Below, in pieces: positions 52,002-62,139 of a DNA stretch of 64,000 nucleotides. The notes under the pieces are model-generated. The model saw nothing but the letters and a program-made list of their open reading frames with translations, searched no databases and was not told the origin of the DNA. Each line of letters begins with the position of its first letter. Within the stretch, counting starts at the first letter, position 1. This DNA is from Prevotella sp. (lineage in GTDB: Bacteria > Bacteroidota > Bacteroidia > Bacteroidales > Bacteroidaceae), in contig JAFPME010000011.1 of NCBI GenBank assembly GCA_017402445.1, positions 97,700 through 161,699 of the forward strand. Reading direction: 5' to 3'. The translations under genes and the position numbers were made by a program.

Positions 52002-54611
52002 ATGAATGCAACGAGCAACAGAAAATGCAGGCTGTCGGCATGGATGCTGACGGCAGTGATGATGCTGGCTGCTGTGTTGACAGCATGCACAAAGGCCGAG
52101 GAGGAACTGGAACCTGTCGTGAAACCGGGCGATGTGGTGACCGATTTCAAGAAGGTGAAACCCTATGGCGCCACGCAACAGTTCCAGACCGACCTCGATG
52201 CCCTCGTGACCTACGCCCTCGACATCCGTGCCATGCGCTGGGCCTACTTCAACATGGCCTCGAAGGGCTTTGGGAGCAACGAGCCGTTCTCTGCAACGAT
52301 GGATGATATCGATAACAACAAGACGTGTCGTCGCTATGCCGAGTCTGTCTACAACATCATCGACGCAGTGGTGCAGAATGCCGATGCCTACGAGCAGGCC
52401 TTGCAACGGCTCGAAGACTCGCAGGTGCTCGTTCGCGAGACACCACAGTCGCGCGGCATCCTGAGCGATGCGTGGGGCTTCATGACGAGCTGTAAGAAGA
52501 CGCAGACGATGGGTCGCAAGTCGGTGGTCACCATCTTGCGCGAGCTCGGCTGGACCAGCAACGCCGCCAAGCTGCAGGAGGTGTACCGCAGTCTGCCCTC
52601 AGAGCTGCGGCGGGGCTACAGCAGTTCGCAGGACTTCTGGCGCGATTTCAGCAAAGGAGCGCTCGACAGCCGTGCCAACCAGGTGTTTGTCAACCTCTAC
52701 AACTATGCCGACCCGGAGTTTGGCGACAAGGCGCGCGACCTCGACATCACGCCCGGCAAGAACATCACCGTGGCGGGAGCCGAGCTGATAGAGAAAGGGT
52801 CGGCCCTCGTCATCGATGCCTGCCCCATCAGTACGCAGATCGGTTACGGCAAAGACGCCTTCGATGCCATCAACGCCACCGCCAATCTGGTGAAGAAAGG
52901 CGACGTGAAGGGATTCCTTCAGAACGCTGCCAACAATCTCATCAACTACGGGCGCGACGTGTCGAAGCTGGCCGACAAGATGCGCGGGCTCGACATCAAC
53001 TACTGGGACTACGGCGACCAGTTCTGGGACTACGTGGGTAAGGACATCTCCACCGTGCTCATGAGCGACGTCTGCTTCAACGAGCACTTCGGCGAGAGCG
53101 ACGATACGGGCGAGCTCATTCCCAACATGGTGAAGACGAAAGACCGCAACGGACAGGAGATAACCCTGCTCATCATGGTCGACAGCAACAGCGGCAAGAC
53201 CACCATCAGCTGCGTGTTCGATAAGGACGGCAACATCATCACCAATCCCGACCTGCCGGGGAAGAAGCAGATTACCGTGGTGAACCGCCATACTGGCAAG
53301 CGTTCCACCAAGACCATCACCGTGCCCGCGAAAGGGGAGACCGAGGTGGAGGTAGACCTGGAGTTCGACGAGGAGTTGCTCGAGGAGATTCCTGAGAAGG
53401 GCGACCTCTCGGTGAGTCCCTCTCCGCTCACCATCGCCAGCACAGGGGGCAATTACAAGGCAATGATCGTCACCAACTACCTCTACTACACCTGCTCCAC
53501 GAAGGACGACTGGCTGAAGGCTTCCATCGCTTCCGACGTGAACTACCTCTACGTCAGCGCGTCGAAGAACGAGACAGGGCAGCAGCGACGAGGCTCGGTC
53601 ACCGTGTCGGCCACCGATTCCAAGGGCAAGGTGCTCAAGTCGACCGTTCTCTCCGTCGTGCAGGAGGTTCCCGAGGTGACCGAATACTGGGTGTCGGCAA
53701 CGCCGTCGACGGTGCAGTTCGACAAGGACGGCGGCAAGCAGGAAGTTGTCGTCGACCATTCCAACGCGCTCAACTACGTCATACCCGTCATCGGCGACGA
53801 CCTCATCGGCTGGTGCGACCTGAGCTGGAAGGAGACAGCCACGGGCTGGAACATCGTCGTCGACGTGGATCCCAACACGACGGGCAAGGAGCGTGCGGGC
53901 ACATTCCTCGTCTACGTGGCTTCCAACCAGAAAGACCTCGACCGTGCTGTCAAGGAAGGTGTCTTCGACAAGCAGCTCGTGGCGGCCACCACCGTCATGG
54001 TGAAGCAGAGTGCAGAGGCCGAGCTGAAGATGACCGCCATCAAGTCCATGGAGTTGAATGTCAAAGTGAAAACAAAAGACGTTGACACGGGAAAGGAGTC
54101 GAGTTCGAGCTTCACCTTCAGCAATTTCGATAGTTACGAACTCACGCAGCAAGGAACCACCGTACACTTGAAGTTCATCGACATCGACGATGACGTCAAA
54201 ATGCAGAACGGTTTCAAGCGAGGCTATTATATAACCAAAAATTTGGAATTCGATATCACAGGCTTCACCGAGACGACGGGATGGCTCAGAGGATGCAAGG
54301 TGAAGAACCTGGCATACACTTCTACGTGGGAAGCTTACTACGGAGAAGCCTTCAAAGGTGCGGGAGAAGATACCTACAATAAGCGATACACCGAAATGAA
54401 AGTGAGCAATATGGACGCCCAGCCCGACAGCTCGCCCAATTATCTCGGATTCGGAGGCGAGAGCAGGTATCACACGATCGAACAGTTCAGTTATAAGGAA
54501 CTGATAAAAGACTATGGCGAGCCCGAAAGACAGCACGTCTACGGAATCGTTAACGACAGCGAGAACATTGTCAACGTGTCGATAGGATTCGAGTTCACCG
54601 GCGGAAAGTAG
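52002..54611 (+). CDS. Large surface lipoprotein with BACON-type domains
   Basis: 869 aa from 52002, which gives a signal peptide and lipobox LTAC (Cys29), then TKAEEELE; longer in-frame starts precede the promoter box. Residues about 30-330 are helical and unassigned. About 490-580 is a BACON domain (LSVSPSPLTIASTGGNYKAMIVTN, WLKASI, RRGSVTVSATDSKGKV, VVQE); about 585-680 is a second, more divergent one (VSATPSTVQFDKDGGKQEVVVDHS). The C-terminal 190 residues (FTFSNFDSYELTQQGTTVHLKF) form an unassigned beta domain. BACON domains are carbohydrate- or mucin-binding modules, so an adhesive role is likely. Single-gene unit with strong terminator. Confidence 0.8.
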   Translation: MNATSNRKCRLSAWMLTAVMMLAAVLTACTKAEEELEPVVKPGDVVTDFKKVKPYGATQQFQTDLDALVTYALDIRAMRWAYFNMASKGFGSNEPFSATMDDIDNNKTCRRYAESVYNIIDAVVQNADAYEQALQRLEDSQVLVRETPQSRGILSDAWGFMTSCKKTQTMGRKSVVTILRELGWTSNAAKLQEVYRSLPSELRRGYSSSQDFWRDFSKGALDSRANQVFVNLYNYADPEFGDKARDLDITPGKNITVAGAELIEKGSALVIDACPISTQIGYGKDAFDAINATANLVKKGDVKGFLQNAANNLINYGRDVSKLADKMRGLDINYWDYGDQFWDYVGKDISTVLMSDVCFNEHFGESDDTGELIPNMVKTKDRNGQEITLLIMVDSNSGKTTISCVFDKDGNIITNPDLPGKKQITVVNRHTGKRSTKTITVPAKGETEVEVDLEFDEELLEEIPEKGDLSVSPSPLTIASTGGNYKAMIVTNYLYYTCSTKDDWLKASIASDVNYLYVSASKNETGQQRRGSVTVSATDSKGKVLKSTVLSVVQEVPEVTEYWVSATPSTVQFDKDGGKQEVVVDHSNALNYVIPVIGDDLIGWCDLSWKETATGWNIVVDVDPNTTGKERAGTFLVYVASNQKDLDRAVKEGVFDKQLVAATTVMVKQSAEAELKMTAIKSMELNVKVKTKDVDTGKESSSSFTFSNFDSYELTQQGTTVHLKFIDIDDDVKMQNGFKRGYYITKNLEFDITGFTETTGWLRGCKVKNLAYTSTWEAYYGEAFKGAGEDTYNKRYTEMKVSNMDAQPDSSPNYLGFGGESRYHTIEQFSYKELIKDYGEPERQHVYGIVNDSENIVNVSIGFEFTGGK

Positions 54612-54656
54612 CATAGCGTCCGCTCGTGTTCACACTTTGAGACATCACGAAATCAG

Positions 54657-54700
54657 GTTTCGGCAGCAGGGGAAGACATGGAATCCCCTGCTGCCGAAAC
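54657..54700 (+). terminator. Terminator of the BACON lipoprotein gene
   Basis: GTTTCGGCAGCAGGGGA (54657-54673) pairs perfectly with TCCCCTGCTGCCGAAAC (54684-54700), a 17-bp stem with 10-nt loop, followed by TTGTTTC. Confidence 0.85.
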
Positions 54701-54757
54701 TTGTTTCATGAGTCGGAGGAAATAGAGTTGGCATAATAACAAAATTTGAGCTTAATA

Positions 54758-54789
54758 TTTGCATAATTCAGTAATTATACATATCTTTG
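54758..54789 (+). promoter_or_regulatory. Promoter of the C10 protease gene
   Basis: TTTG (54758-54761), 20 nt, TATCTTTG (54782-54789). The leader is about 90 nt long and contains an ATG at 54799 that opens a 53-codon frame overlapping the protease start out of frame. Confidence 0.75.
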
Positions 54790-54886
54790 GTGGCGAAAAT
54801 GAACAGAATAGGTCCGATAGCGGTTAAGCTAAAAGAATTCATAGAGGAAACTCATTATTACCATACAACTCTTAATACACAAGATA

Positions 54887-57800
54887 ATGATGAAAAAGCA
54901 AACCTTGTTATTTATTGCTCTGCTCGCAGCGATAGTTGTGTTTGGCAGACCTGTCAATGAGCAACAGGCGCTACGGAAAGCGCAGCAGTTCATGCTCGAC
55001 AAACAGTTGGTCATGGTGGGCAGGGAGTTGGTCATGGACAATAGTTTCCAACAGAGTACCAGTCGTGAACAGGCCTTTTTTGTGTTTAATGTTGAGAACC
55101 AGGGCGGTTTTGTCATTGTCAGCGGTGACGACCGCACCCCTGAGATCCTAGGTTATTCCAAGCACGGACATCTTGACATGGCATCAGCACCTTGCAATTT
55201 ACGATGGCTGCTGGAAGGCTATGCGCAGGCTATCTGCAGGCAGGATGGGAGCGATGATAGTGGCCTTCGTAGGGTTGACAATACCCCTCGGGCAGACATT
55301 GCCCCGCTGGTGAGCACGGAATGGGGACAGAGCTCGCCATATAATGACCTCTGTCCGAATGCCGAGGGCGGCAACTGCGTGACGGGCTGCGTAGCCACGT
55401 CGATGGCGCAGATTATCAACTATAACCGCTGGCCGCAAGATGCGACAGGCAGCGTGGAGGCCTACGTGAGCGACACCTACAAAATCGCCATGCCTGCCCT
55501 GCCGCCTACGACCTTCAACTGGGACAATATGTCGTCGGCAGACATTGCCCGGCTGATGCTCTATTGCGGACAGTCAGTCAAGATGGACTATGGACCGGGC
55601 GGCTCGGGAGCCTTCGTGGAGAATGTTGCCCCGGCCATGATGGATGTGTTCGGCTACAGCAAGAGCGTTCAGTTGCTGTCGCGCGACAAGTATGACACAG
55701 CGGCCTGGGAACAACTGATGTACGACGAACTGTCGCAGGGACGCCCCATGGTATATAGTGGTCAAGGTCCCAGTGGCGGCCACTCGTTCATCGTGTGTGG
55801 TTATCAGGACGGACTTTTTTATGTTAACTGGGGATGGGACGGCAATTTAGACGGTTATTTCGACCTAAGCATTCTGAAGCCCGGCAACGGCACCGACTTC
55901 AGTGCCGGACAGTCGGCAGTAGTAGGCATACAGCCACCGGCCGGTGCCGGCGATATCACTCGCCCTAAGGTCGTGGTGGAGCAGATGACGGTCAGCGAGA
56001 AGACGCTCAGCAGGAATGCCTCAGATGAAGGCTTCCCTGCCGTCACCATCGGAAGCAAGGTGGTGAGCGACCTGGCTACTGACGCAACTATCCAGGTCGG
56101 ACTGGCTCTCTACGATGCCAGTGGACTTCTCGAGGTTCTGGCCAGCACAGAGCATGCCTTCACCGGCAACGAGCCGTTTACCTATGAGGCATCCGTCAAC
56201 ATCGGTGGCGCTCTGCCCGACGGCGACTATATCATCAGGGCCGTCAACCGCATGACGGCTGACGAGGACTGGCTGAGCGACGCGGCATCCACCGACCGCT
56301 ATGTCAGCCTGTCCATAGTGGGCAATGAAGCTATCTTGCAGGCTTGGCCAAAGACTGGTACAGATAAAAACAGGGTAGAGGTGGGCGTTCATACCATCGA
56401 TGGTATCACCTATCGGCTGATGTGTGAATACGGGAACTACCGCGCCTACGTGGTTGCTTATAATGAAACGGAGAAATATGCGGGTGACGTCTACGTGCCC
56501 GATGTCGTCAACTATGCCAACATGCCTTTTAAGGTGTTCGGTGCGGATTGGGGTGTCTTCAGTGATAGTCCGGAGCTGACTTCCTTGGCAGTAGGTATCA
56601 CATCAACAATAGGCAATTGTCCAAAGCTGGAGAAACTGGAAATCAGGCAGAATGTCTCAGAATGGTATGACATCGAATTCTGTGATGCCTTGGAGACTGT
56701 AGTATTACCATCGTCGCTGACCAGTATAGGTAGTATTTATAGCTGTCGTAATCTTAAGGAAATACATTTCAAGACAGAGCGCAAACTGCATCTTAGCGAT
56801 TGGGATTATGGTTGGAGTGCAGAAAGCCTGCCGGCGTTAAAGGATATTTATTTCAGTTCGGACTATTCTCCTCAGACCTCAACGAATGAGGAGTTGACTG
56901 CCAATCCGAATGTCACCATCCATGTTCCTGAAGGCACGCTGCCTGTCTACCAAAAGTCAATCTTTAAGAACTGGAGTCTTACTGACGACCAGCCCGCCAT
57001 TCCTGTCAACGTGGCATGGGACTATTGTGGGAGCGACGAGAATGCTTCATATGGCCTTGCCGTAGGACGAGGCAGCAATGACGTGGAGTTTGCCATGTGT
57101 GTGCCAGCCTCTCACATCTTGCCCTATAAAGGGTGTAAGGTGACGAAAATAGAGTTCTATTCCACAAAGCCGTCAATCAACGACTTTCACTGGGCCGACG
57201 TAGAGTATGTGTTCCTCACCAAGCCGGGTACCGACTATCTGGTGAAGGTGCCGCTGACGACGGTGCGTGGCACTTGGAATACCGTGGTGTTGCCGGAGCC
57301 ATACGTCATCACCGGCGAACAGCTCTTTGTGGGCTATGGGCGCAATAAGGCGTTGGAAGCTGATTGGGCTAATCTGAGTGTCCAAGACGAGGCGTTCTAT
57401 ATGCGCGTGATGGGAAACGACGACTCTTGGGGTATGGCCAGCGAAGTAGGCGTATGGCAGAAACATGCTGGAGTCTCGGACTGGAACCATCCGCTGCCCA
57501 TCCGCTTCTATATAAAGGGCGACGGACTGCCTACTGATGTGCTGATTGGCGAGTCGGAGATAATGGGCGACGGTGACGAGCAGGCTGTGCAAGCACCTGT
57601 GATGTTGCCACCGACGAAAGCTCAGCGTCCCGCTGACGGATATTTCACACTGACGCGCAATGGTCAGGGTCACTATGCCAAAGTTGGAAAGCAGGTGTCC
57701 TGTACACTTTCCTCTGCCGACAAGGCAACACCTACCGTTTCCAAACCGATAACCGCTACTGCCAGAGCTGAATTGCATCGTGCCGCCAATGGTAAGATGC

Positions 57801-59431
57801 AGATAAAGACTAAAGTTCGCAGTCGTACCACTCGGGCGATTCAAATCCTGACGCTCGACTGGACTATCGACAACAAGATACTCGGTAGCCAGAGCTTCGA
57901 GACCTACCTGCTGCCCAACCATGAAGAGACCTTCTACATCGACCTGCCGGATAATATCCAGGGCCGTAACCACACGGTGGTGGTCGACGTGGTGGACATC
58001 GACGGCGAGCCTGACGGAGTGAAGGCCAACAGCAGCGACACGATCGCTTTTGCTTTACCTGCCACAACCCATTTCGACCGTCGTATTGTGATGGAAGAGG
58101 CAACAGGAACTTGGTGTGGCTGGTGTCCGCGAGGCATTGAAACCATCAAGCTGGCCACTGAAAAATATCCCGACAACTTTATAGCCATCGGCATGCATAC
58201 CAGCGATGAGATGTATCCGTCGAATCGTTCGTATGATGCCATTCTGAGCCAGTTTTCCAGTGTGCCAAACAGTTTCGTGAATCGCACGCAGCTTGTAGAC
58301 CCGGATTGGTGGACGGTCAGTAACATCGTTGAGAGTCAGAAGAACTCTGCCGATGCCGACATTAGTGCCACGGCGCTCTTTACGGCGGCAGACAGCTCAC
58401 TGGTAACAGTCTGCACGGAGACCGTTTTTGGATATTCGGATAGCGGTACTACGGATCACCGCATCGCCTACGTCGTATTGGAGGACAGCGTAGGGCCTTA
58501 TAGACAGGCGAACTTCTACTCTGACCCATCAGCACCTGATAATCCTGACAACTATATGAACCAGTGGGTTCACGCTGACTCTTACGTGCCGATGCTTTAT
58601 AATGACGTGGCGCGCGGCATCTTCGACGGCTATCAGGGCGTGAAAGGCAGCGTACCTGCTGAGCTGACGGAGGGCGAGGTCTATAAGTATGACTATACGC
58701 TCAGGCTGCCTGATGATGTTCAGAATAAGAAAAACGTTCGCATCGTGGTGCTGTTGATAGACTGCAATAGCGGTGAGATACTGAATGCGGCTCAGACGAA
58801 GGTAGACTATGATGCCTCGAAGTTCTCCACGATAGTGGCAAAGAACTGTTCTCGCAGCTATGGCGATGAGAATCCAGCCCTGGAGTTCACCGTGGAGGGA
58901 GCGCCGCTTGACGGCGAGCCGACGATCAGTTGTGAGGCTACGGCCTCGTCGCCGCTGGGCTCCTATCCTATCCGTGTGAGCCGTGGTACTGTAAAGAACC
59001 GTTTTGTCACCTTCATCGATGGTCTGCTTACAGTGGAGAAGGCACCCTTGGTGGTGTCTGTGGGTGACTACACACGCGAGCAGTTTCAGGAGAATCCGGA
59101 GTTTGTGATTAACTATAACGGATGGAAACTCGGAGAGGATGAGAGTGTGCTGAGGGCATTGCCACGAGCCCGTACGACGGCCACATACGATAGTCCCGTG
59201 GGTGAGTATGATATTGTCGTCTCTGGTGGACTGGCTACCAACTATGAGCTACAGTATGTCAATGGAGTGTTGACGATTACGGAGACCACTGGCATCGCTG
59301 AGATTTCCGTATCCCAGCCCGCCGATATCTATTCTCTGATGGGTAATAAGGTCAGGTCGAAAGCTACGACGTTAGATGGCCTGCAGAGAGGTGTTTATAT
59401 TGTCAATGGACGAAGGGTTATTATAAGATAA
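54887..59431 (+). CDS. C10 (streptopain-like) cysteine protease mosaic with LRR, Omp28/thioredoxin-like, MBG and sorting domains
   Basis: 1514 aa, much longer than streptopain (about 400). Signal peptide MMKKQTLLFIALLAAIVVFG; Spi-type propeptide (22-110) with GGFVIVSGDDRTPEILGYS; C10 catalytic domain (about 140-350) with Cys168 in TGCVATSMAQ, His299 in GGHSFIVCG and YVNWGWDG. Then adhesion-like strands, a short BspA-type LRR region (about 540-690), and an Omp28-like thioredoxin fold (about 1065-1260) with RIVMEEATGTWCGWCPRG, whose CGWC could be redox-active. Last are two MBG-type domains (about 1320-1480) and the sorting tail DIYSLMGNKV...RGVYIVNGRR. Likely surface-exposed via type IX secretion and active on host or dietary protein. 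Monocistronic. Confidence 0.9.
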   Translation: MMKKQTLLFIALLAAIVVFGRPVNEQQALRKAQQFMLDKQLVMVGRELVMDNSFQQSTSREQAFFVFNVENQGGFVIVSGDDRTPEILGYSKHGHLDMASAPCNLRWLLEGYAQAICRQDGSDDSGLRRVDNTPRADIAPLVSTEWGQSSPYNDLCPNAEGGNCVTGCVATSMAQIINYNRWPQDATGSVEAYVSDTYKIAMPALPPTTFNWDNMSSADIARLMLYCGQSVKMDYGPGGSGAFVENVAPAMMDVFGYSKSVQLLSRDKYDTAAWEQLMYDELSQGRPMVYSGQGPSGGHSFIVCGYQDGLFYVNWGWDGNLDGYFDLSILKPGNGTDFSAGQSAVVGIQPPAGAGDITRPKVVVEQMTVSEKTLSRNASDEGFPAVTIGSKVVSDLATDATIQVGLALYDASGLLEVLASTEHAFTGNEPFTYEASVNIGGALPDGDYIIRAVNRMTADEDWLSDAASTDRYVSLSIVGNEAILQAWPKTGTDKNRVEVGVHTIDGITYRLMCEYGNYRAYVVAYNETEKYAGDVYVPDVVNYANMPFKVFGADWGVFSDSPELTSLAVGITSTIGNCPKLEKLEIRQNVSEWYDIEFCDALETVVLPSSLTSIGSIYSCRNLKEIHFKTERKLHLSDWDYGWSAESLPALKDIYFSSDYSPQTSTNEELTANPNVTIHVPEGTLPVYQKSIFKNWSLTDDQPAIPVNVAWDYCGSDENASYGLAVGRGSNDVEFAMCVPASHILPYKGCKVTKIEFYSTKPSINDFHWADVEYVFLTKPGTDYLVKVPLTTVRGTWNTVVLPEPYVITGEQLFVGYGRNKALEADWANLSVQDEAFYMRVMGNDDSWGMASEVGVWQKHAGVSDWNHPLPIRFYIKGDGLPTDVLIGESEIMGDGDEQAVQAPVMLPPTKAQRPADGYFTLTRNGQGHYAKVGKQVSCTLSSADKATPTVSKPITATARAELHRAANGKMQIKTKVRSRTTRAIQILTLDWTIDNKILGSQSFETYLLPNHEETFYIDLPDNIQGRNHTVVVDVVDIDGEPDGVKANSSDTIAFALPATTHFDRRIVMEEATGTWCGWCPRGIETIKLATEKYPDNFIAIGMHTSDEMYPSNRSYDAILSQFSSVPNSFVNRTQLVDPDWWTVSNIVESQKNSADADISATALFTAADSSLVTVCTETVFGYSDSGTTDHRIAYVVLEDSVGPYRQANFYSDPSAPDNPDNYMNQWVHADSYVPMLYNDVARGIFDGYQGVKGSVPAELTEGEVYKYDYTLRLPDDVQNKKNVRIVVLLIDCNSGEILNAAQTKVDYDASKFSTIVAKNCSRSYGDENPALEFTVEGAPLDGEPTISCEATASSPLGSYPIRVSRGTVKNRFVTFIDGLLTVEKAPLVVSVGDYTREQFQENPEFVINYNGWKLGEDESVLRALPRARTTATYDSPVGEYDIVVSGGLATNYELQYVNGVLTITETTGIAEISVSQPADIYSLMGNKVRSKATTLDGLQRGVYIVNGRRVIIR

Positions 59432-59470
59432 TGTAAGTGTAGCTTCAAAGAAAGATACTGCTACCAAAAG

Positions 59471-61819
59471 ATGAGCAATAAGTTCCGACCCTTCTCCAAA
59501 CGACTGACCAAGCGCATCATCATTGTTCTGACGCTGACGCTGGCACTCATCTTTGCCGGACTCTTCTATCTGGCCACCTCGCTGACACGCGACATCAACA
59601 AAGACATGTTCTACTGCATCATGGATACGGAGAGCGAGATCGTGGAGAAGGAACTCTATGGCGTGGAGCTGTCTACCAAGAGCAGCATCCGCCACATGGA
59701 GCGGGCAGTGGTCTCGCCCGACGGGGTATACGAAGCCTTGGAGTATGAGCTGAACTGCCACCCGCACATTGCAGGATTCTTCTGTGCATTCGAGGCCGAT
59801 TACTATCCGGAGAAAGGCCGATGGTATGAGCCATACGCCGTCAGGCAGGGCGGCACCATCGTGCGCCGTCAGGTCGGCTCTGCCGAGCACGACTATCTCA
59901 ACGTCGAGTGGTATCGGCGTGCCCTGTCGAGTGCCGACGGCTACTGGTCGGAGCCTTACCGCGATGAAACGGGTACGGGCATGCTGCTCTGCACCTTTGC
60001 CGTTCCGCTCCGCGATGCAAAGGGGCGCACGATAGGTGTGTTCGGTGCCGACGTGTCGCTCGATTGGCTTCACGAGCGCATGTTGCAGATGGACGAGACC
60101 AACACTAAACGCATCCGCCTGAACAAATACAGCCAGCATCGGGCCTACAGCTTCATCGTGGGCAGTACGGGCTCCTATATCGCTCATCCCGACAAATCGT
60201 TGTTGCTTCGCGACAGATTCAAAGCCTTCAGCATCAAGTCTCAGCAGGAAGGCTATGAACAGACGGAGCTCGACGGCCGGAAGGTGTACGTGTTCTACAA
60301 GGCACTGGCTCACACAGGGTGGACGCTCGGCTTCGTCGTGCCCCGACAAATGATATGGGAAACCAACATCGCCTTTGCCTTGCTCATGCTTCTGGCCATG
60401 GCCTTAGGACTGATGGCCGTGTCCACCGTCTGCCGCATCAGCATCTGGCGCGCCACCCGACCGCTCAAGATGCTGGCCGAAAGCGCCGACGAGGTGGCAC
60501 GCGGAAATTTCAATGCCGCACTGCCCGACAACCTGCGCCGCAATGACGAGATACGTCTGCTGCGCGACTCCTTCGGCAACATGCAGCAGTCGCTCACACG
60601 CTACATCGACGACCTCAAGACGACCACCGCCGCGAAAGCATCCATCGAGAGTGAGCTCGCCGTGGCCCGACACATCCAGATGGCCATTCTGCCAACTTCT
60701 CACCGCGCCACCCTTCCCGGCACTTCGCCGTCAGCTTCCACCCCCGCACTTCATAACCCCTACACCCTCTACGCCTCGCTGACACCTGCAAGGGCTGTGG
60801 GCGGCGACTTCTACGACTTCTTCGAGCGCGACGGCCGCCTCTACTTCTGCATCGGCGATGTGTCGGGTAAGGGCGTGCCTGCCGCCTTGGTGATGACGAT
60901 GACCTTCAGCGCCTTCCGACTGATGGCCGAGAGCGAGACGGAGCCTGAGCGCATCGTCTCCCACATGAACGAGAGCATTGCCGGGCACGACGACCTTGAT
61001 TCGTTTATCACCCTCTTCGTGGGCATTCTCGACCTCGGAACAGGACGCCTGCGCTATTGCGACGCCGGTCATAAGCAGCCGTTCCTGAATGCGCAGCCAC
61101 TGCCCGTAGACCGCAACCTCCCCGTGGGAGCTATGCCCGACTGGTCGTTTACGGCCCAAGAGACCGTTCTCACGCCGGGCAGCATGCTCTTCATCTACAC
61201 CGACGGGCTGACAGAGGCCGAGGACAGCCATCAGTCTCTGTTTGGTGCCAACCGCATGCGACAGATCTTAGAGAGCAACAGCAACAACCCTCGCGAGCTG
61301 ATAGAAACCATGGAGCACGCCGTACACGATTTCGTGGGCAGCTTCGAGCAGAGCGACGACCTCACCATGCTCGCCCTCCGCTACAACGGACAGCGACCAA
61401 TGACCAATGGCCAACAGTCAATCGTCCTCCCCTGCGACACCAGCCAGACGGAGCGGCTGGGCGAGTTCATGGAGCAAGTTTGCAGTCAGGCTGGGCTCGA
61501 TGCTGCCTCGTCCACCAAGCTGAACATTGCTGTGGAGGAAGCTGTGGTCAACGTGATGAGCTATGCCTATCCCGCCGACAGCCAGGGCGAGGTGCGTGTC
61601 GATGCCGACGTCGCCGACGGCTGCCTCGTTCTCACCGTCAGCGACAGCGGCCAGCCCTTCGACCCCACGACCGTTGAGCCTGCCGATACCAGCCTCGATG
61701 CCGACGACCGTCCCATCGGCGGACTGGGCATCCACCTGATGCGTCGCTACACCGACAACCTGCAATATGAGCGGCGCGACGGCAGGAACGTGCTGACTAT
61801 GACGAAGAAACTTAGATAA
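59471..61819 (+). CDS. Membrane sensor with both PP2C phosphatase (RsbU/SpoIIE) and RsbW-type kinase domains
   Basis: 782 aa. Membrane helix at about 15-37, a Cache-like outside sensor (about 40-300; FAVPLRDAKGRTIGVFGADVSLDWL), second helix (about 303-327), HAMP (RATRPLKMLAESADEVARGNF), SpoIIE/RsbU PP2C phosphatase (about 395-640; AVGGDFYDFF, GDVSGKGVPAAL, YTDGLTEAED, SDDLTMLALRYNG), then an RsbW-like GHKL ATPase (about 650-780; LNIAVEEAVVNVMSYAYP, VSDSGQPFDP, GGLGIHLMRRYTD). In partner switching RsbU dephosphorylates and RsbW phosphorylates the STAS antagonist; here both are on one chain. The STAS gene follows after 11 nt. Starts 39 nt after the C10 protease stop. Confidence 0.92.
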   Translation: MSNKFRPFSKRLTKRIIIVLTLTLALIFAGLFYLATSLTRDINKDMFYCIMDTESEIVEKELYGVELSTKSSIRHMERAVVSPDGVYEALEYELNCHPHIAGFFCAFEADYYPEKGRWYEPYAVRQGGTIVRRQVGSAEHDYLNVEWYRRALSSADGYWSEPYRDETGTGMLLCTFAVPLRDAKGRTIGVFGADVSLDWLHERMLQMDETNTKRIRLNKYSQHRAYSFIVGSTGSYIAHPDKSLLLRDRFKAFSIKSQQEGYEQTELDGRKVYVFYKALAHTGWTLGFVVPRQMIWETNIAFALLMLLAMALGLMAVSTVCRISIWRATRPLKMLAESADEVARGNFNAALPDNLRRNDEIRLLRDSFGNMQQSLTRYIDDLKTTTAAKASIESELAVARHIQMAILPTSHRATLPGTSPSASTPALHNPYTLYASLTPARAVGGDFYDFFERDGRLYFCIGDVSGKGVPAALVMTMTFSAFRLMAESETEPERIVSHMNESIAGHDDLDSFITLFVGILDLGTGRLRYCDAGHKQPFLNAQPLPVDRNLPVGAMPDWSFTAQETVLTPGSMLFIYTDGLTEAEDSHQSLFGANRMRQILESNSNNPRELIETMEHAVHDFVGSFEQSDDLTMLALRYNGQRPMTNGQQSIVLPCDTSQTERLGEFMEQVCSQAGLDAASSTKLNIAVEEAVVNVMSYAYPADSQGEVRVDADVADGCLVLTVSDSGQPFDPTTVEPADTSLDADDRPIGGLGIHLMRRYTDNLQYERRDGRNVLTMTKKLR

Positions 61820-61830
61820 CAATTATTGAT

Positions 61831-62139
61831 ATGAACACAACTTTTAGAGAAGAAGACCAGAAATACGTGATGACCTTTGAAGGTCGACTCGACACTGCAT
61901 CCACGGCTCAGGTGAAGAAGGACATCAAGGCGCTCGACAACTGCGAGGGCCACGACATCATTCTCGACTGCAGCCAGCTCACCTATATCTGCAGCAGCGG
62001 TCTGCGACTGTTCCTCGCCGTGCTGAAGAACGCACGCAGCAAGGGCAGCCGCACCATCATCACGGGGCTCAACGACGAGATGTACGACGTGTTCGTGGAG
62101 ACCGGTTTCACACAACTCTTTGAAACACGACGGAAATGA
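61831..62139 (+). CDS. STAS-domain anti-sigma-factor antagonist (RsbV-like)
   Basis: 102 aa, full length for a single STAS domain. Signature DIILDCSQLTYICSSGLRLFLAVLKNAR; by comparison with SpoIIAA/RsbV, Ser56 in CSSG is the expected phosphorylation site. The helix-strand pattern after it (SRTIITGLNDEMYDVFVETGF) is typical. It should be the substrate of the phosphatase and kinase domains encoded just upstream. Its stop overlaps the start of the AraC-type gene (ATGA at 62136), which makes that protein the likely output. Confidence 0.92.
   Translation: MNTTFREEDQKYVMTFEGRLDTASTAQVKKDIKALDNCEGHDIILDCSQLTYICSSGLRLFLAVLKNARSKGSRTIITGLNDEMYDVFVETGFTQLFETRRK

Noticed and set aside
52599-54614. 671-codon minus-strand frame opposite the BACON lipoprotein
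   Set aside because: Antisense shadow; the plus-strand gene has signal peptide, lipobox and BACON motifs.
54799-54960. 53-codon frame in the leader of the C10 protease, overlapping its start
   Set aside because: No ribosome-binding site and no recognisable peptide; a regulatory upstream frame is possible but unsupported.
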